This document shows positions 8,039 through 16,397 of a stretch of 28,039 nucleotides of DNA, piece after piece. Below the pieces are notes generated by a model. That model made no database searches, was not told where the DNA came from, and saw nothing but the letters and a program-made list of their open reading frames with translations. A program made the position numbers and the translations under genes. The stretch is from JABCPE02 sp963520725 (GTDB lineage Bacteria > Bacteroidota > Bacteroidia > Flavobacteriales > Weeksellaceae). Every line of letters begins with the position of its first letter. The first letter of the stretch is position 1. The stretch lies in the NCBI GenBank assembly GCA_963520725.1, contig CAUQSG010000016.1, forward strand, positions 1-28,039. The letters run 5' to 3'.

Positions 8039-9388
8039 TTAAAGTCCTAATATTAATTTTGCAATGGTAAAATAAACCATCACGCCAAGAATATCGTTGG
8101 AAGTGGTGATGAATGGACCTGTAGCAATAGCTGGGTCTATTTTGTTTTTGTTCAGGAAGATAGGAACGATGGTGCCTATCATCGCTGCGATGATGATGAC
8201 AGAAAGTAGAGCAACTGAAATCGTAATGGAAATCATCATATCATGATGATTGACAAATAGATTGAATCCTAAAATAATCAGTGATAAAATCATTCCCGAA
8301 GCCACAGCTACGCTCACTTCTTTCATTAGAGTTTTTAGGGTGTTTTGTCCCAAAGTATTATTGGCAAGTCCTTGTACGATAATCGCTGAAGCCTGTACAC
8401 CGATGTTTCCAGCGGTAGCCGCTATCAGTGGAACGAAGAACATCAAGGCAGGGACATGGCTCATCGCTTCTTCGTTTCCTTGCAGAACTCGTGAACCTAT
8501 CAGACCGCCCACCATTCCGATGAACAGCCACGGAAGACGGGCTTTGGTGATGTTTAAAATGGTGTCTGTAGAGTCAATATCCGTAGCAATCCCTGATGCC
8601 AGCTGGTAGTCTTTATCCGTTTCTTCTTTGATAAAGTCCATGACATCGTCTATGGTAATTCTCCCGACTAATCTTCCCAAAGCATCTATTACAGGCACTT
8701 CAAAGAGGTCGTATTTCTGCATGTATCGTGCCACATCTTCGGCAGGTTCATTGTCCTGCACACATCTTATTTTGGAATTATACACATCCGAAACCTTGGA
8801 AGAAGTGCTGGTGGTAAGCAGTTTTTTTAAACTAAGGGTGCCGAGGAGCTTGTCTTGTTCGTCCACCACATAGATAGAGTAGACTTCATCCATGTCTTCG
8901 GCTTGTTTGCGCATTTCCCTTACTGCGGCGATGATGGATAGATTGTGGTCTACTTTTACCAGCTCTGTTGCCATGAGACTTCCCGCTACATGGTCATCAT
9001 AGCGGAGGAGTTCTACGATGCTCTGTGCTAGTTCATCATCATCTATATGCTGGATGATTTCATTTTGTTGGTGCTCGGGCAGTTCAGCGATGATGTCTGC
9101 TGCATCATCGGAATTTATCTCACCGATGATTTCTTCTGCGATTTCTTTGGTGGAGAAGTTTTTTAGGAATTCTTTTCGGTCTTCTTCATCGATGTACAAA
9201 AGCATTTCCGCAGAAACATCATTGTCCATCAGTTCATAGAGAAATACCCTTTGAGAATCATCTAAAGTTCCAAACAAATTGGCAATATCCACCGCCTCCA
9301 TTTCCGAAATAATTTCCGAAATGGCTTTTGCATTTTTCTCTTCAATGTACGAAAGCAGCGGCTGGTAGATGTTTTCTTCTTTTGGCAT
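8039..9388 (-). CDS. mgtE: MgtE-type magnesium channel/transporter
   Basis: The product has 449 residues in the MgtE order. A cytoplasmic, acidic N-domain of helical repeats covers about 1-130 (SDDAADIIAELPEHQQ is characteristic). Two CBS domains cover about 135-260 (YSIYVVDEQDKLLGTL and FEVPVIDALGRLVGRI). Five membrane helices cover about 280-449. The pore signature PLIAATAGNIGVQASAIIVQG is present, and an Asp in SNDILG near the C-terminus matches the acidic residue of the last helices. In this family Mg2+ bound by the N and CBS domains closes the channel. It starts 3 bases after the rsmA stop and is very likely cotranscribed with it. Confidence 0.93.
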   Translation of the reverse strand: MPKEENIYQPLLSYIEEKNAKAISEIISEMEAVDIANLFGTLDDSQRVFLYELMDNDVSAEMLLYIDEEDRKEFLKNFSTKEIAEEIIGEINSDDAADIIAELPEHQQNEIIQHIDDDELAQSIVELLRYDDHVAGSLMATELVKVDHNLSIIAAVREMRKQAEDMDEVYSIYVVDEQDKLLGTLSLKKLLTTSTSSKVSDVYNSKIRCVQDNEPAEDVARYMQKYDLFEVPVIDALGRLVGRITIDDVMDFIKEETDKDYQLASGIATDIDSTDTILNITKARLPWLFIGMVGGLIGSRVLQGNEEAMSHVPALMFFVPLIAATAGNIGVQASAIIVQGLANNTLGQNTLKTLMKEVSVAVASGMILSLIILGFNLFVNHHDMMISITISVALLSVIIIAAMIGTIVPIFLNKNKIDPAIATGPFITTSNDILGVMVYFTIAKLILGL

Positions 9389-9391
9389 AGA

Positions 9392-10168
9392 TTATTTTAG
9401 ATTTTCTTTCCACTCATTGGTAAATGAGATGAAATCTTGTACAGATAGTTCTTCCGCCCGCAAATTTAAGAAATTATGACCAGAAAGCCCCTCAGGAATG
9501 TTTAAAACTTTTAGTGCATTGCTGAGTTTTTTTCTTCTTTGGTTAAAACCAGCTTTTACGATATTTTTGAATAAAGTTTCGTTTCCTGCAAGTCCTTCTT
9601 TGGGATTTCTCAGTAATGAAATCACGCCAGATTTCACTTTTGGTGGTGGATTGAAAACATTTTCATGAACCGTGAAAAGATATTTGACATCATAATAAGC
9701 CTGAACCATGACGGACAAAATTCCATAATCTTTCGTTCTGGGAACGGCTGCTGTTCGTTCCGCTACTTCTTTTTGGAACATTCCCGCCATTTCTGGTATC
9801 TGCTGATAGTTTTCTATAATGTGAAATAAAATCTGCGAAGAAATATTGTATGGGAAATTCCCTATCACAGCTGCCTGCTCATTTGGAAAGATTTTAGAAA
9901 AATTTGTTTTCAGGAAATCTCCCACGAAATGATTTTCTTTCAGTTGAGGATAATGTTCTTTTAGGTAGGCGATAGACTCTGTATCTATCTCTGCCACAAA
10001 GGTTTCGGTTTCTTTTTCTAAAAGATATTTGGTGAGGACACCCATCCCTGGGCCAACTTCCAAGACTTTATCATACCTGCTGAAATGGAGGCTGTTTGCG
10101 ATTTTTTTTGCGATATTTTCATCGGTTAGGAAATGCTGTCCGAGGTGTTTTTTGGCCTTTACACTCAT
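9392..10168 (-). CDS. rsmA: RsmA (KsgA), 16S rRNA dimethyladenosine transferase
   Basis: The product has 258 residues. It starts MSVKAKKHLGQHFL, the typical N-terminus, and has the SAM-binding motif LEVGPGMGVLT and the catalytic NFPYNIS motif. The C-terminal part (FNQRRKKLSNAL) matches the small RNA-binding domain. RsmA dimethylates two adjacent adenosines in the 3' helix of 16S rRNA during late 30S assembly. It is the first gene of an rsmA-mgtE unit, with only 3 bases between the two genes. Confidence 0.95.
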   Translation of the reverse strand: MSVKAKKHLGQHFLTDENIAKKIANSLHFSRYDKVLEVGPGMGVLTKYLLEKETETFVAEIDTESIAYLKEHYPQLKENHFVGDFLKTNFSKIFPNEQAAVIGNFPYNISSQILFHIIENYQQIPEMAGMFQKEVAERTAAVPRTKDYGILSVMVQAYYDVKYLFTVHENVFNPPPKVKSGVISLLRNPKEGLAGNETLFKNIVKAGFNQRRKKLSNALKVLNIPEGLSGHNFLNLRAEELSVQDFISFTNEWKENLK

Positions 10169-10187
10169 TAAATTCTAAATTTTTCGG

Positions 10188-10195
10188 CAAAGTTA
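10188..10195 (-). promoter_or_regulatory. -7 promoter box for rsmA-mgtE
   Basis: On the minus strand this reads TAACTTTG, an exact TAnnTTTG match, 19 bp before the rsmA ATG. A TTTG occurs upstream but with a spacer of only about 13 bp, so the -33 element is unclear. Confidence 0.5.
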
Positions 10196-10252
10196 AGGCT
10201 TTTTGAAACAAAATTTATGATTTAATTAACATCAATTTTTTCGTATTCCTAC

Positions 10253-10282
10253 TTTGATTTAGCGAGATTTTTTCTATTTTAG
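10253..10282 (+). promoter_or_regulatory. Promoter of the ftsX-truB unit
   Basis: TTTG at 10253-10256, an 18-bp spacer and TATTTTAG at 10275-10282 give one mismatch to the -7 consensus. It ends 16 bp before the ftsX ATG. Confidence 0.5.
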
Positions 10283-10298
10283 CCGAAAAATTTATCAA

Positions 10299-11198
10299 AT
10301 GGCACATTCAATAGATGATTTTAATAGAAGAAGGCTTCGTTCCAGTAATATTACTGTGGTTGTCAGTATCTCATTGGTTCTTTTTTTGGTTGGACTTTTT
10401 GGGTTGATTTTGATAAATGCACAGAAATATTCTGACTATATCAAGGAACAGCTGGTCATTGCAGTGTATTTTGATGAATATCTGGATCCAAAGGATTCAG
10501 CAAAAGCGGGTGAATATCAGCAGGAAACCTATAAATTGATTTCTGAACAAAAATATGTAAAAAAGACAAAATTCATTACTAAAGAAGAAGCGAAAATAAT
10601 AGCTAAAAAACAGCTGGGAATAGATACAGAGGGACTTTTCGAGGAAAATATTTTCCCTCCATCAGTAGAAGTTACCCTAAAGCCAGCCTATGTAGCTCCT
10701 GATACTATTAATGCAGTAATGAAGCATTTACAGGGGATAAAAGGAGTAAAAGAGGTGAAAAATGACACCAAAATGACACAGGAGGTCTATTACAATTTGG
10801 ATAGAATTTTATTGTGGATTATAGGATTTACTGTATTATTCTTGATAATAGCTATTGTGCTTATAAACAGTTCTATCCGTCTTAAAATTTTCTCTAAAAG
10901 ATTCATTATCAAGACAATGCAGCTGGTGGGAGCGAGAAGAAGATTTATCCTAAAACCATTTATAAAAGAAGCGGTTATTTTAGGCTCTATAGGTGCGTTT
11001 ATTGGGCTTGTATTCCTTTTCTCAGCGTGGTATTATTTTACAAATCAGATTGGTTCTGAGTTTGTTCCAGATACTAACAAATTCATATGGCTGATATTGG
11101 GCGTTGTAGCTGTGGGAATTGGTATTACAGTTTTCAGTACAGTATTTGCGACATGGAGATTTTTGAAAACAAAAACTGACGATTTATATTATTCTTAA
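10299..11198 (+). CDS. ftsX: FtsX, cell-division ABC transporter-like permease
   Basis: The product has 299 residues with the FtsX topology: a short basic cytoplasmic N-terminus, helix 1 at about 20-43, a periplasmic domain to about 165, then three helices (about 170-192, 222-247 and 262-285). The motif MQLVGARRRFILKPF between helices 2 and 3 is typical. FtsX pairs with the ATPase FtsE and controls peptidoglycan hydrolases at the division site. ftsE is not in this window, as is common in Bacteroidota. It heads a same-strand run with DUF3098, uppP and truB. Confidence 0.93.
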   Translation: MAHSIDDFNRRRLRSSNITVVVSISLVLFLVGLFGLILINAQKYSDYIKEQLVIAVYFDEYLDPKDSAKAGEYQQETYKLISEQKYVKKTKFITKEEAKIIAKKQLGIDTEGLFEENIFPPSVEVTLKPAYVAPDTINAVMKHLQGIKGVKEVKNDTKMTQEVYYNLDRILLWIIGFTVLFLIIAIVLINSSIRLKIFSKRFIIKTMQLVGARRRFILKPFIKEAVILGSIGAFIGLVFLFSAWYYFTNQIGSEFVPDTNKFIWLILGVVAVGIGITVFSTVFATWRFLKTKTDDLYYS

Positions 11199-11213
11199 AA
11201 GAGAAATAGCAGA

Positions 11214-11492
11214 ATGAAAACCAAAAATAAAAATATAGAAACATCATATAAAGAAAACACATTTTATTTCAGCAAAGCTAATTTTAAATTGATGCTGATA
11301 GGTTTGGGGCTTATCGCTTTTGGATTTATCCTAATGATGGGCTATGGAGCGAACACCAAACCAGATGGCTCTTTTGACCCAAATTACTGGAATGATGATA
11401 TTTTTTCTGTGGTAAGAATCAGAATAGCGCCTTTGCTGGTGGTGGTTGGTTTTGTGGTGCAGGTGGTTGCTATACTAAAAAGAAATAAATAA
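11214..11492 (+). CDS. DUF3098 small membrane protein
   Basis: The product has 92 residues. A polar N-terminus is followed by two transmembrane helices (about 28-47 and 70-88) joined by a loop with the block TKPDGSFDPNYWNDDIFS. This fits DUF3098, a Bacteroidota family of unknown function often found between ftsX and uppP. It starts 15 bases after ftsX, and its TAA overlaps the ATG of uppP (TAATG), so translation is probably coupled. The position suggests a role near division or cell-wall lipid recycling, but nothing in the sequence proves this. Confidence 0.85.
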   Translation: MKTKNKNIETSYKENTFYFSKANFKLMLIGLGLIAFGFILMMGYGANTKPDGSFDPNYWNDDIFSVVRIRIAPLLVVVGFVVQVVAILKRNK

Positions 11493-12313
11493 TGGATATA
11501 GTAAAAGCTATTATTGTTGCAATCGTAGAGGGGCTTACGGAGTATCTTCCAATCTCTTCTACGGCTCATATGGGATTTACAGCGGCTCTGCTCGGAATGG
11601 AAGAGTCGGAATATCTTAAGATGTTCCAAGTGTCCATTCAGTTTGGGGCGATTCTTTCCATTGTAGTTTTGTATTGGAAAAAGTTTTTTGATTTTTCTAA
11701 TTTTAATTTTTATATCAAACTGACTTGTGCCGTTGTTCCAGCCTTGATTTTAGGAAAATTATTTGATGATAAAATAGAAGCAGTTCTTGGTAATCAGATC
11801 GTTATCTCTTGTGTTTTGGTTTTGGGAGGAGTGGTTCTACTCTTTGTAGATAAGTGGTTTGATAACAAGGAAAAAATTGATGACGAGAAAGGTATATCTA
11901 TTAAAAAAGCTGTGACTATCGGTTTTTGGCAGTGTTTGGCTATGATGCCTGGGACATCTCGTTCTGCAGCCTCTATCATTGGAGGAATGAGCCAAGGGCT
12001 TAGCAGAAAGGCGTCAGCGGAATTTTCTTTCTTTTTAGCTGTTCCTACGATGATGGCAGTTACGCTTTATTCTGTATTTATCAAGACTTGGGGAGAGGGA
12101 ACGCCTAATGCCCAAAAAGGATATGAAATGATTTTGGCTTCCACTGAAAACATTATGGTTTTCATTATCGGAAACATTGTGGCTTTCATCGTGGCAATGA
12201 TAGCAGTGAAGACTTTTATCAATGTTCTTGCGAAATATGGCTTTAAGTTTTGGGGCTGGTATAGAATCATTGTCGGAATAGTTTTATTGATTTATTTTTA
12301 TTTAAACAAATAA
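11492..12313 (+). CDS. uppP: UppP (BacA), undecaprenyl-diphosphate phosphatase
   Basis: The product has 273 residues and is highly hydrophobic with about eight helices. Both BacA signatures are present: EGLTEYLPISSTAHM (from residue 13, with Glu13, Glu17 and His26) and PGTSRSA (from residue 153, with Arg157). The enzyme removes a phosphate from undecaprenyl diphosphate in the inner membrane, which recycles the lipid carrier used for peptidoglycan and surface glycans. It overlaps the DUF3098 stop by one base and is followed 3 bases later by truB. A basic/acidic cytoplasmic loop lies at about 122-140. Confidence 0.96.
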   Translation: MDIVKAIIVAIVEGLTEYLPISSTAHMGFTAALLGMEESEYLKMFQVSIQFGAILSIVVLYWKKFFDFSNFNFYIKLTCAVVPALILGKLFDDKIEAVLGNQIVISCVLVLGGVVLLFVDKWFDNKEKIDDEKGISIKKAVTIGFWQCLAMMPGTSRSAASIIGGMSQGLSRKASAEFSFFLAVPTMMAVTLYSVFIKTWGEGTPNAQKGYEMILASTENIMVFIIGNIVAFIVAMIAVKTFINVLAKYGFKFWGWYRIIVGIVLLIYFYLNK

Positions 12314-12316
12314 TAA

Positions 12317-13012
12317 ATGACTGCGGAGCAAATTCTTGAAGGTCAGGTTTTTCTGGTTGATAAGCCCTTGGATTGGACTTCGTTTCAAGCGGTCAATAAA
12401 ATGAAATTTAAACTAAAAAAAGAGTTTAAATTTAAGAAAATAAAAGTAGGGCATGCAGGAACCCTTGACCCTAAAGCTACGGGGCTTCTCGTGGTATGCA
12501 CAGGTAGGGCAACCAAAAAGATATCCGAAATCCAAGATGCACCGAAAGAGTACTGGACAGAAATAAAAATAGGTGTGCAGACAGAATCCTACGACACCGA
12601 AAAACCAGAAATTTTCCCTACGGACATCAGCCACATCACAGAGGATTTTGTGACAGAAGTTTTACAAAAATTTTTAGGCGAAATCACTCAGAAACCACCC
12701 ATTTTTTCAGCGATAAAGGTAGATGGTGAGAGGGCTTATGATTTGGCAAGAGCAGGGGCTTCTGTAGAGATGAAATCCAGAAAAACTACAATTCACTACA
12801 TCAAAGATATTCAGATAGAATTTCCATATGTCCGTTTTTTAGTGGGCTGTTCTAAGGGAACTTATATTCGCTCTCTGGCTCATGATATAGGGCAGGAGCT
12901 GGGCGTAGGCGCCTATCTTACTCAGCTCAGAAGGACTAAAATAGGAGAGTACAGCGTAGAGGAGGCTTCTGGCAAATTTTTGAGTAATGAATTTTTATTT
13001 TCGGAAATTTAG
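12317..13012 (+). CDS. truB: TruB, tRNA pseudouridine-55 synthase
   Basis: The product has 231 residues. The catalytic block GHAGTLDPKATG places the nucleophilic Asp at residue 51. KPPIFSAIKVDGERAYDLAR and CSKGTYIRSLAHDIG are also family blocks. TruB makes the universal pseudouridine at position 55 in the T-arm of tRNAs. It is shorter than the roughly 310-residue E. coli enzyme because the C-terminal PUA domain is absent, which is normal for Bacteroidota. It is the last gene of the ftsX-DUF3098-uppP-truB run. Confidence 0.95.
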   Translation: MTAEQILEGQVFLVDKPLDWTSFQAVNKMKFKLKKEFKFKKIKVGHAGTLDPKATGLLVVCTGRATKKISEIQDAPKEYWTEIKIGVQTESYDTEKPEIFPTDISHITEDFVTEVLQKFLGEITQKPPIFSAIKVDGERAYDLARAGASVEMKSRKTTIHYIKDIQIEFPYVRFLVGCSKGTYIRSLAHDIGQELGVGAYLTQLRRTKIGEYSVEEASGKFLSNEFLFSEI

Positions 13013-13014
13013 AT

Positions 13015-13022
13015 TATATTTG
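13015..13022 (+). promoter_or_regulatory. -7 promoter box before the Cys/His-rich protein
   Basis: TATATTTG, an exact TAnnTTTG match, begins 3 bases after the truB stop and 17 bp before the next ATG. It suggests that the downstream locus starts its own transcript. No exact TTTG is seen at the -33 distance. Confidence 0.5.
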
Positions 13023-13038
13023 TATCCGTTATCAAATA

Positions 13039-13398
13039 ATGATGATAAAAACTGCAAAACATATTAAAACTTTTTTGGCTTCGGTGCTGCTACTCATCTT
13101 CGTGATGAATGTATCGGGCTTGTTTGTGCGTTTGCATCATCAGGAAACTCATCAAAAAACAGAAAAAATAGCAGAATGCAGCGATAAAGTCTGCTATCAC
13201 AAAGCGCATTTACAGACCAAAAGCGACTGTGATTGTGGGTTTTTATGCACATTGAATTATTTCTATATTCTTCCAGAAAAACCACTCACAGAGATTCATG
13301 TAAATGAATATTTCTCATATTTTTCATCGTATAAAATTTTCGTATCAGAGAGGATAGTTCTTCTATGGCAATCCCGCGCTCCTCCTGTACTTTCTTAG
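13039..13398 (+). CDS. Small Cys/His-rich membrane-anchored protein of unknown function
   Basis: The product has 119 residues; a second ATG follows at once (13042). A hydrophobic segment at about 10-30 acts as a signal or anchor. Then comes a stretch of possible metal ligands: His33, His34, His38, Cys47, Cys52, His54, His57, Cys64, Cys66 and Cys70. The C-terminus reads SRAPP (112-116). This plan (small, exported, Cys/His-rich, ending RAPP or RGPP, beside a TonB receptor) recalls DUF2946-type proteins found near metal receptors in other bacteria. I cannot confirm membership. The gene lies 144 bases upstream of the TonB receptor gene on the same strand. A metal-linked role is inference. Confidence 0.65.
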   Translation: MMIKTAKHIKTFLASVLLLIFVMNVSGLFVRLHHQETHQKTEKIAECSDKVCYHKAHLQTKSDCDCGFLCTLNYFYILPEKPLTEIHVNEYFSYFSSYKIFVSERIVLLWQSRAPPVLS

Positions 13399-13442
13399 TT
13401 TTTATTGAATGTTTATTGATTTGATGAAAGTCAATATCGTAG

Positions 13443-13462
13443 TTGATTTTACTTAAAATCAA
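13443..13462. promoter_or_regulatory. Inverted repeat upstream of the TonB receptor gene
   Basis: TTGATTTT (13443-13450) and AAAATCAA (13455-13462) form an 8-bp dyad around ACTT, 81 bases before the receptor ATG. It could be an operator for a metal regulator or a weak attenuating hairpin; it lacks a following T run. The rest of 13399-13542 holds no gene. CATTTTTG at 13519-13526 is a one-mismatch -7 box. Confidence 0.3.
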
Positions 13463-13542
13463 AGCATTCCCTTTTTCAAGCAAAAAACATTTTCGGTTTT
13501 AAAAAAAATCATCCATTTCATTTTTGTATTAAATCATTTTAT

Positions 13543-15597
13543 ATGACTCAAAAATTGGTATTTGGGATTATTTTCTGTGGATTTCATATGCTTTTTTCGC
13601 AGGAAGTAACGCCCAAAAACATTGACACGCTTACAATTGTAAATAAAAACATATCGGCCGATAATCTTGTAAAATTTTCTAAAGAAAATCTTTCGGAAAA
13701 TATAGGTCAAAATCTTTCAGAAGTGCTGTCGAAAGCGGCGGGAATTACCCTTCGACAGGCAGGAGCCACAGTCGCAAAACCTGTGATAGAGGGCTTGGGA
13801 AACACAAGGATTTTGATTCTAAATAACGGCGTAAAGCTGGAAAGCCAAGACTGGTCTGATGACCACGCACCAGAAATCGGTATGGGTATTCCGCAGAATA
13901 TCAGTATAATAAAGGGCGCTCAGAGTGTGAGATATGGCGCTGGGGCGCTTGGCGGAGTGGTTCTGCTGTCTCCTAAAAACCTTAATTATAGTGAAAAACT
14001 GGCTGGTGCAGTGATGCTATCTGGAAATTCTAATTCTGGAAAAGTCTCTGGCGGAGGCTATCTAGAAGGAGTGCTGGGGAAAAACTGGGCATGGAGAGCG
14101 CAGGCAAATGCGCAGTATGCAGGAGATTATAAAACTCAAAATTATTATGTCAATAATACAGGAATTCGGGAGCTGAATTATTCTGCCGAGCTGGAATACC
14201 GTAAGAATGAATTTAAATCTAATTTGTATTTTAGTGCATATAACTCAGAATTAGGGATTTTCTATGGTGCGGCGTCCAGCAATATAGATGATTTTGAGAG
14301 CAGGCTCAAGCTTGGCAGACCTATTACGACATATGGTTTTTCCTACGATATTACAGCTCCAAAGCATAATGTGGCTCATTATTTCCTAAAAAGTGAAACA
14401 GAATTTAGGCTTAGTCCGAACAATCATTTTGATTTGGTTTATGCTTATCAAAATAATCACCGAAAAGAGTTTGATGTCAGAAGGTTAGACAGGACTACTA
14501 TTCCTACGCAGGATACCAAACTTGATTCTCATTTTGTGGAAACGATTTGGAAAAACACACATTTTAGAGGATTGGAAACTCAGTTTGGGGTAAGCTATTT
14601 GAGAAAAGAAAATTTCAATGTACCAGGAACAGGCGTAGTTCCTACGATTCCGAATTTTGTTTTGAATAATTACGCAGGATTTTTCATTTCCGAATTTAGA
14701 CGAGGAAAATGGATGGCAGAGCTGGGAGCGCGTTTTGATTTTAGAACGATAAATTCTTTGGGTTACGATATGTTTGGTCAGCTCTATGGCGGGAAGAGAG
14801 ATTTTTCAAGTTTTTCGTACAGCGGAGGAGTTCATTATCAGATTACTGACCATCTGGAATATGTAGCTCATGCGGGATATGCGTGGCGTGCGCCAGAGCC
14901 TTATGAGCTGTATATCAATGGAAAACAGCACGGAATTCCCATCTACTATGTGGGAGATAAAAACCTAAATGCAGAAAGGGGGCTGAAAATAGTCAATAAA
15001 TTGTCTTACAAAAAAAATAGATTTTTTGCGGAGATGTCTGCGTTTGTACAGCCGATTAATAATTTTATTTACAGCATTCCTACGCATCAGTATAGGGAGC
15101 TGTTTTCTGGGCCGGCGGCGCTATTTAAGTTTGTGCAGAGTGATGCTCTTTTCCGTGGGGGAGATTTAGCGGTGGGAATTCCTATTTCTAAAAATTTAGA
15201 ATACCATTCCAATCTTTCTTTGGTCTATGCAGACGACCAACATACCAAGGCGTATCTTCCACAAATACCGCCATTACAGCTTTCGCAGAGTTTAAAATGG
15301 AATATTCCGACTTCTGTTTTCAAGAATTTTTATGCAAAAGTGGAACACCAGTATTTCGTGAAGCAGAGAAGGTTTAACCCTGATTTTGACCTCGTGGCGG
15401 ACTCTCCTGATGCCTACCATTTATTGGGGCTGAAAATAGGAGCCGAGCTGGAATACAACAACAAGAAAAGTGTAAAATTCTTTTTGGGCGTAGAAAATCT
15501 TACCAATGCACTTTATAAAAATTATACCGATAGATTGAGGTATTTTATTCATGGGAAAGGGATTGACATTCAATTTAAAACACAATTTAATTTTTAA
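13543..15597 (+). CDS. TonB-dependent outer-membrane receptor, possibly for a metal
   Basis: The product has 684 residues. The signal peptide is residues 1-20 (cut after LFSQ). The plug domain spans about 45-148, with VIEGLGNTRILILNNGVKLE and KGAQSVRYGAGALGGVV, the usual plug end. A 22-strand-type barrel follows to the terminal Phe (QFKTQFNF). There is no carboxypeptidase-like N-domain, so it is not of the SusC type. The plug segment WSDDHAPEI (104-112) resembles the SPDHA segment of ZnuD-like zinc receptors, from memory. The neighbours are a Cys/His-rich small protein upstream and two lipoproteins 30 bases and beyond downstream. Zinc, another metal or heme are all possible substrates; zinc is only a guess from the plug signature. 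Confidence 0.88.
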   Translation: MTQKLVFGIIFCGFHMLFSQEVTPKNIDTLTIVNKNISADNLVKFSKENLSENIGQNLSEVLSKAAGITLRQAGATVAKPVIEGLGNTRILILNNGVKLESQDWSDDHAPEIGMGIPQNISIIKGAQSVRYGAGALGGVVLLSPKNLNYSEKLAGAVMLSGNSNSGKVSGGGYLEGVLGKNWAWRAQANAQYAGDYKTQNYYVNNTGIRELNYSAELEYRKNEFKSNLYFSAYNSELGIFYGAASSNIDDFESRLKLGRPITTYGFSYDITAPKHNVAHYFLKSETEFRLSPNNHFDLVYAYQNNHRKEFDVRRLDRTTIPTQDTKLDSHFVETIWKNTHFRGLETQFGVSYLRKENFNVPGTGVVPTIPNFVLNNYAGFFISEFRRGKWMAELGARFDFRTINSLGYDMFGQLYGGKRDFSSFSYSGGVHYQITDHLEYVAHAGYAWRAPEPYELYINGKQHGIPIYYVGDKNLNAERGLKIVNKLSYKKNRFFAEMSAFVQPINNFIYSIPTHQYRELFSGPAALFKFVQSDALFRGGDLAVGIPISKNLEYHSNLSLVYADDQHTKAYLPQIPPLQLSQSLKWNIPTSVFKNFYAKVEHQYFVKQRRFNPDFDLVADSPDAYHLLGLKIGAELEYNNKKSVKFFLGVENLTNALYKNYTDRLRYFIHGKGIDIQFKTQFNF

Positions 15598-15627
15598 TAA
15601 TCATTAATTCTAATAAATTTTAACATT

Positions 15628-16356
15628 ATGAAAAATAAGTTTTCACTAAACAAAATTTTGACAGTGCTAATGCTGTTTTTAGCGATTTTCAGTATTTCTT
15701 CTTGTAGCAGAGATAGCGACAGTCCTCAGGCGCCAACGGACGAAACCAAAGACAGAGGGCACGAAATGCCTGATAGAGTGGAGTTTATATTTAAAAACAC
15801 GGCGACATCTCAGGAGCAAAGAAGAACGGCGCTGCTGACCCAAGATGGATTGAAATTTGACAATACAGAAGCCGTAGAATGGAAAGAAGGAAACAGCTAT
15901 CTCCTTGAAATAGTGTATTATAACAATGGAAGGAGACTTAATAGTGAATTCGTTTCACAGGAAATGGCGCCTATTCATCAGCATTTCTTTCAGCTGAATA
16001 AAAATGGGAAGCTGGTAGAAGAAACCGAAATGGATAGATTGGTGAGCTATGAATATCAGGATACAGACCCTGAAAATGGAGTTTTGGGAGAGAGTGGAGT
16101 CAGCCTTCGCCGTCGTTCGTGGGATACTCAGAACCCTATGGAAGTAGACCCTGTCGGTCTGAAAGGAATTTTCACTATAAAAACGACTGGTTTGGGAACT
16201 CAAAGTTTTGATTTAAGGATAAGATTAGCCCATTTCTTAGTTAAAAATAAATTAGAACCTAAGACAGGAAGAGCCAGAAAATACAATGTGTTGCATTATA
16301 GCGGTTCATTTGTTTTAGACACAGATATGAAAGTCCCAGTGAAAATAGTTCAATAA
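15628..16356 (+). CDS. Lipoprotein A of the TonB locus, unknown function
   Basis: The product has 242 residues. A lipobox, SISSC, puts the lipidated Cys at residue 26. It is followed by S-R-D-S-D, an acidic start like the surface-export signals described for flavobacterial lipoproteins, so surface exposure is plausible. It shares blocks with the next gene product: LEIVYYN (93-99), QHFF (118-121), YEYQDTDPEN (141-150), GLKGIF (177-182) and FDLRIRLAHF (194-203). The two are therefore paralogues. I do not recognise a named family. It lies 30 bases after the receptor gene and is likely cotranscribed. A role as a binding partner that hands a ligand to the receptor is inference. Confidence 0.75.
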   Translation: MKNKFSLNKILTVLMLFLAIFSISSCSRDSDSPQAPTDETKDRGHEMPDRVEFIFKNTATSQEQRRTALLTQDGLKFDNTEAVEWKEGNSYLLEIVYYNNGRRLNSEFVSQEMAPIHQHFFQLNKNGKLVEETEMDRLVSYEYQDTDPENGVLGESGVSLRRRSWDTQNPMEVDPVGLKGIFTIKTTGLGTQSFDLRIRLAHFLVKNKLEPKTGRARKYNVLHYSGSFVLDTDMKVPVKIVQ

Positions 16357-16397
16357 TATTTAGATAATTTAAAGTAAACAAATAAAAATTTAATAAT

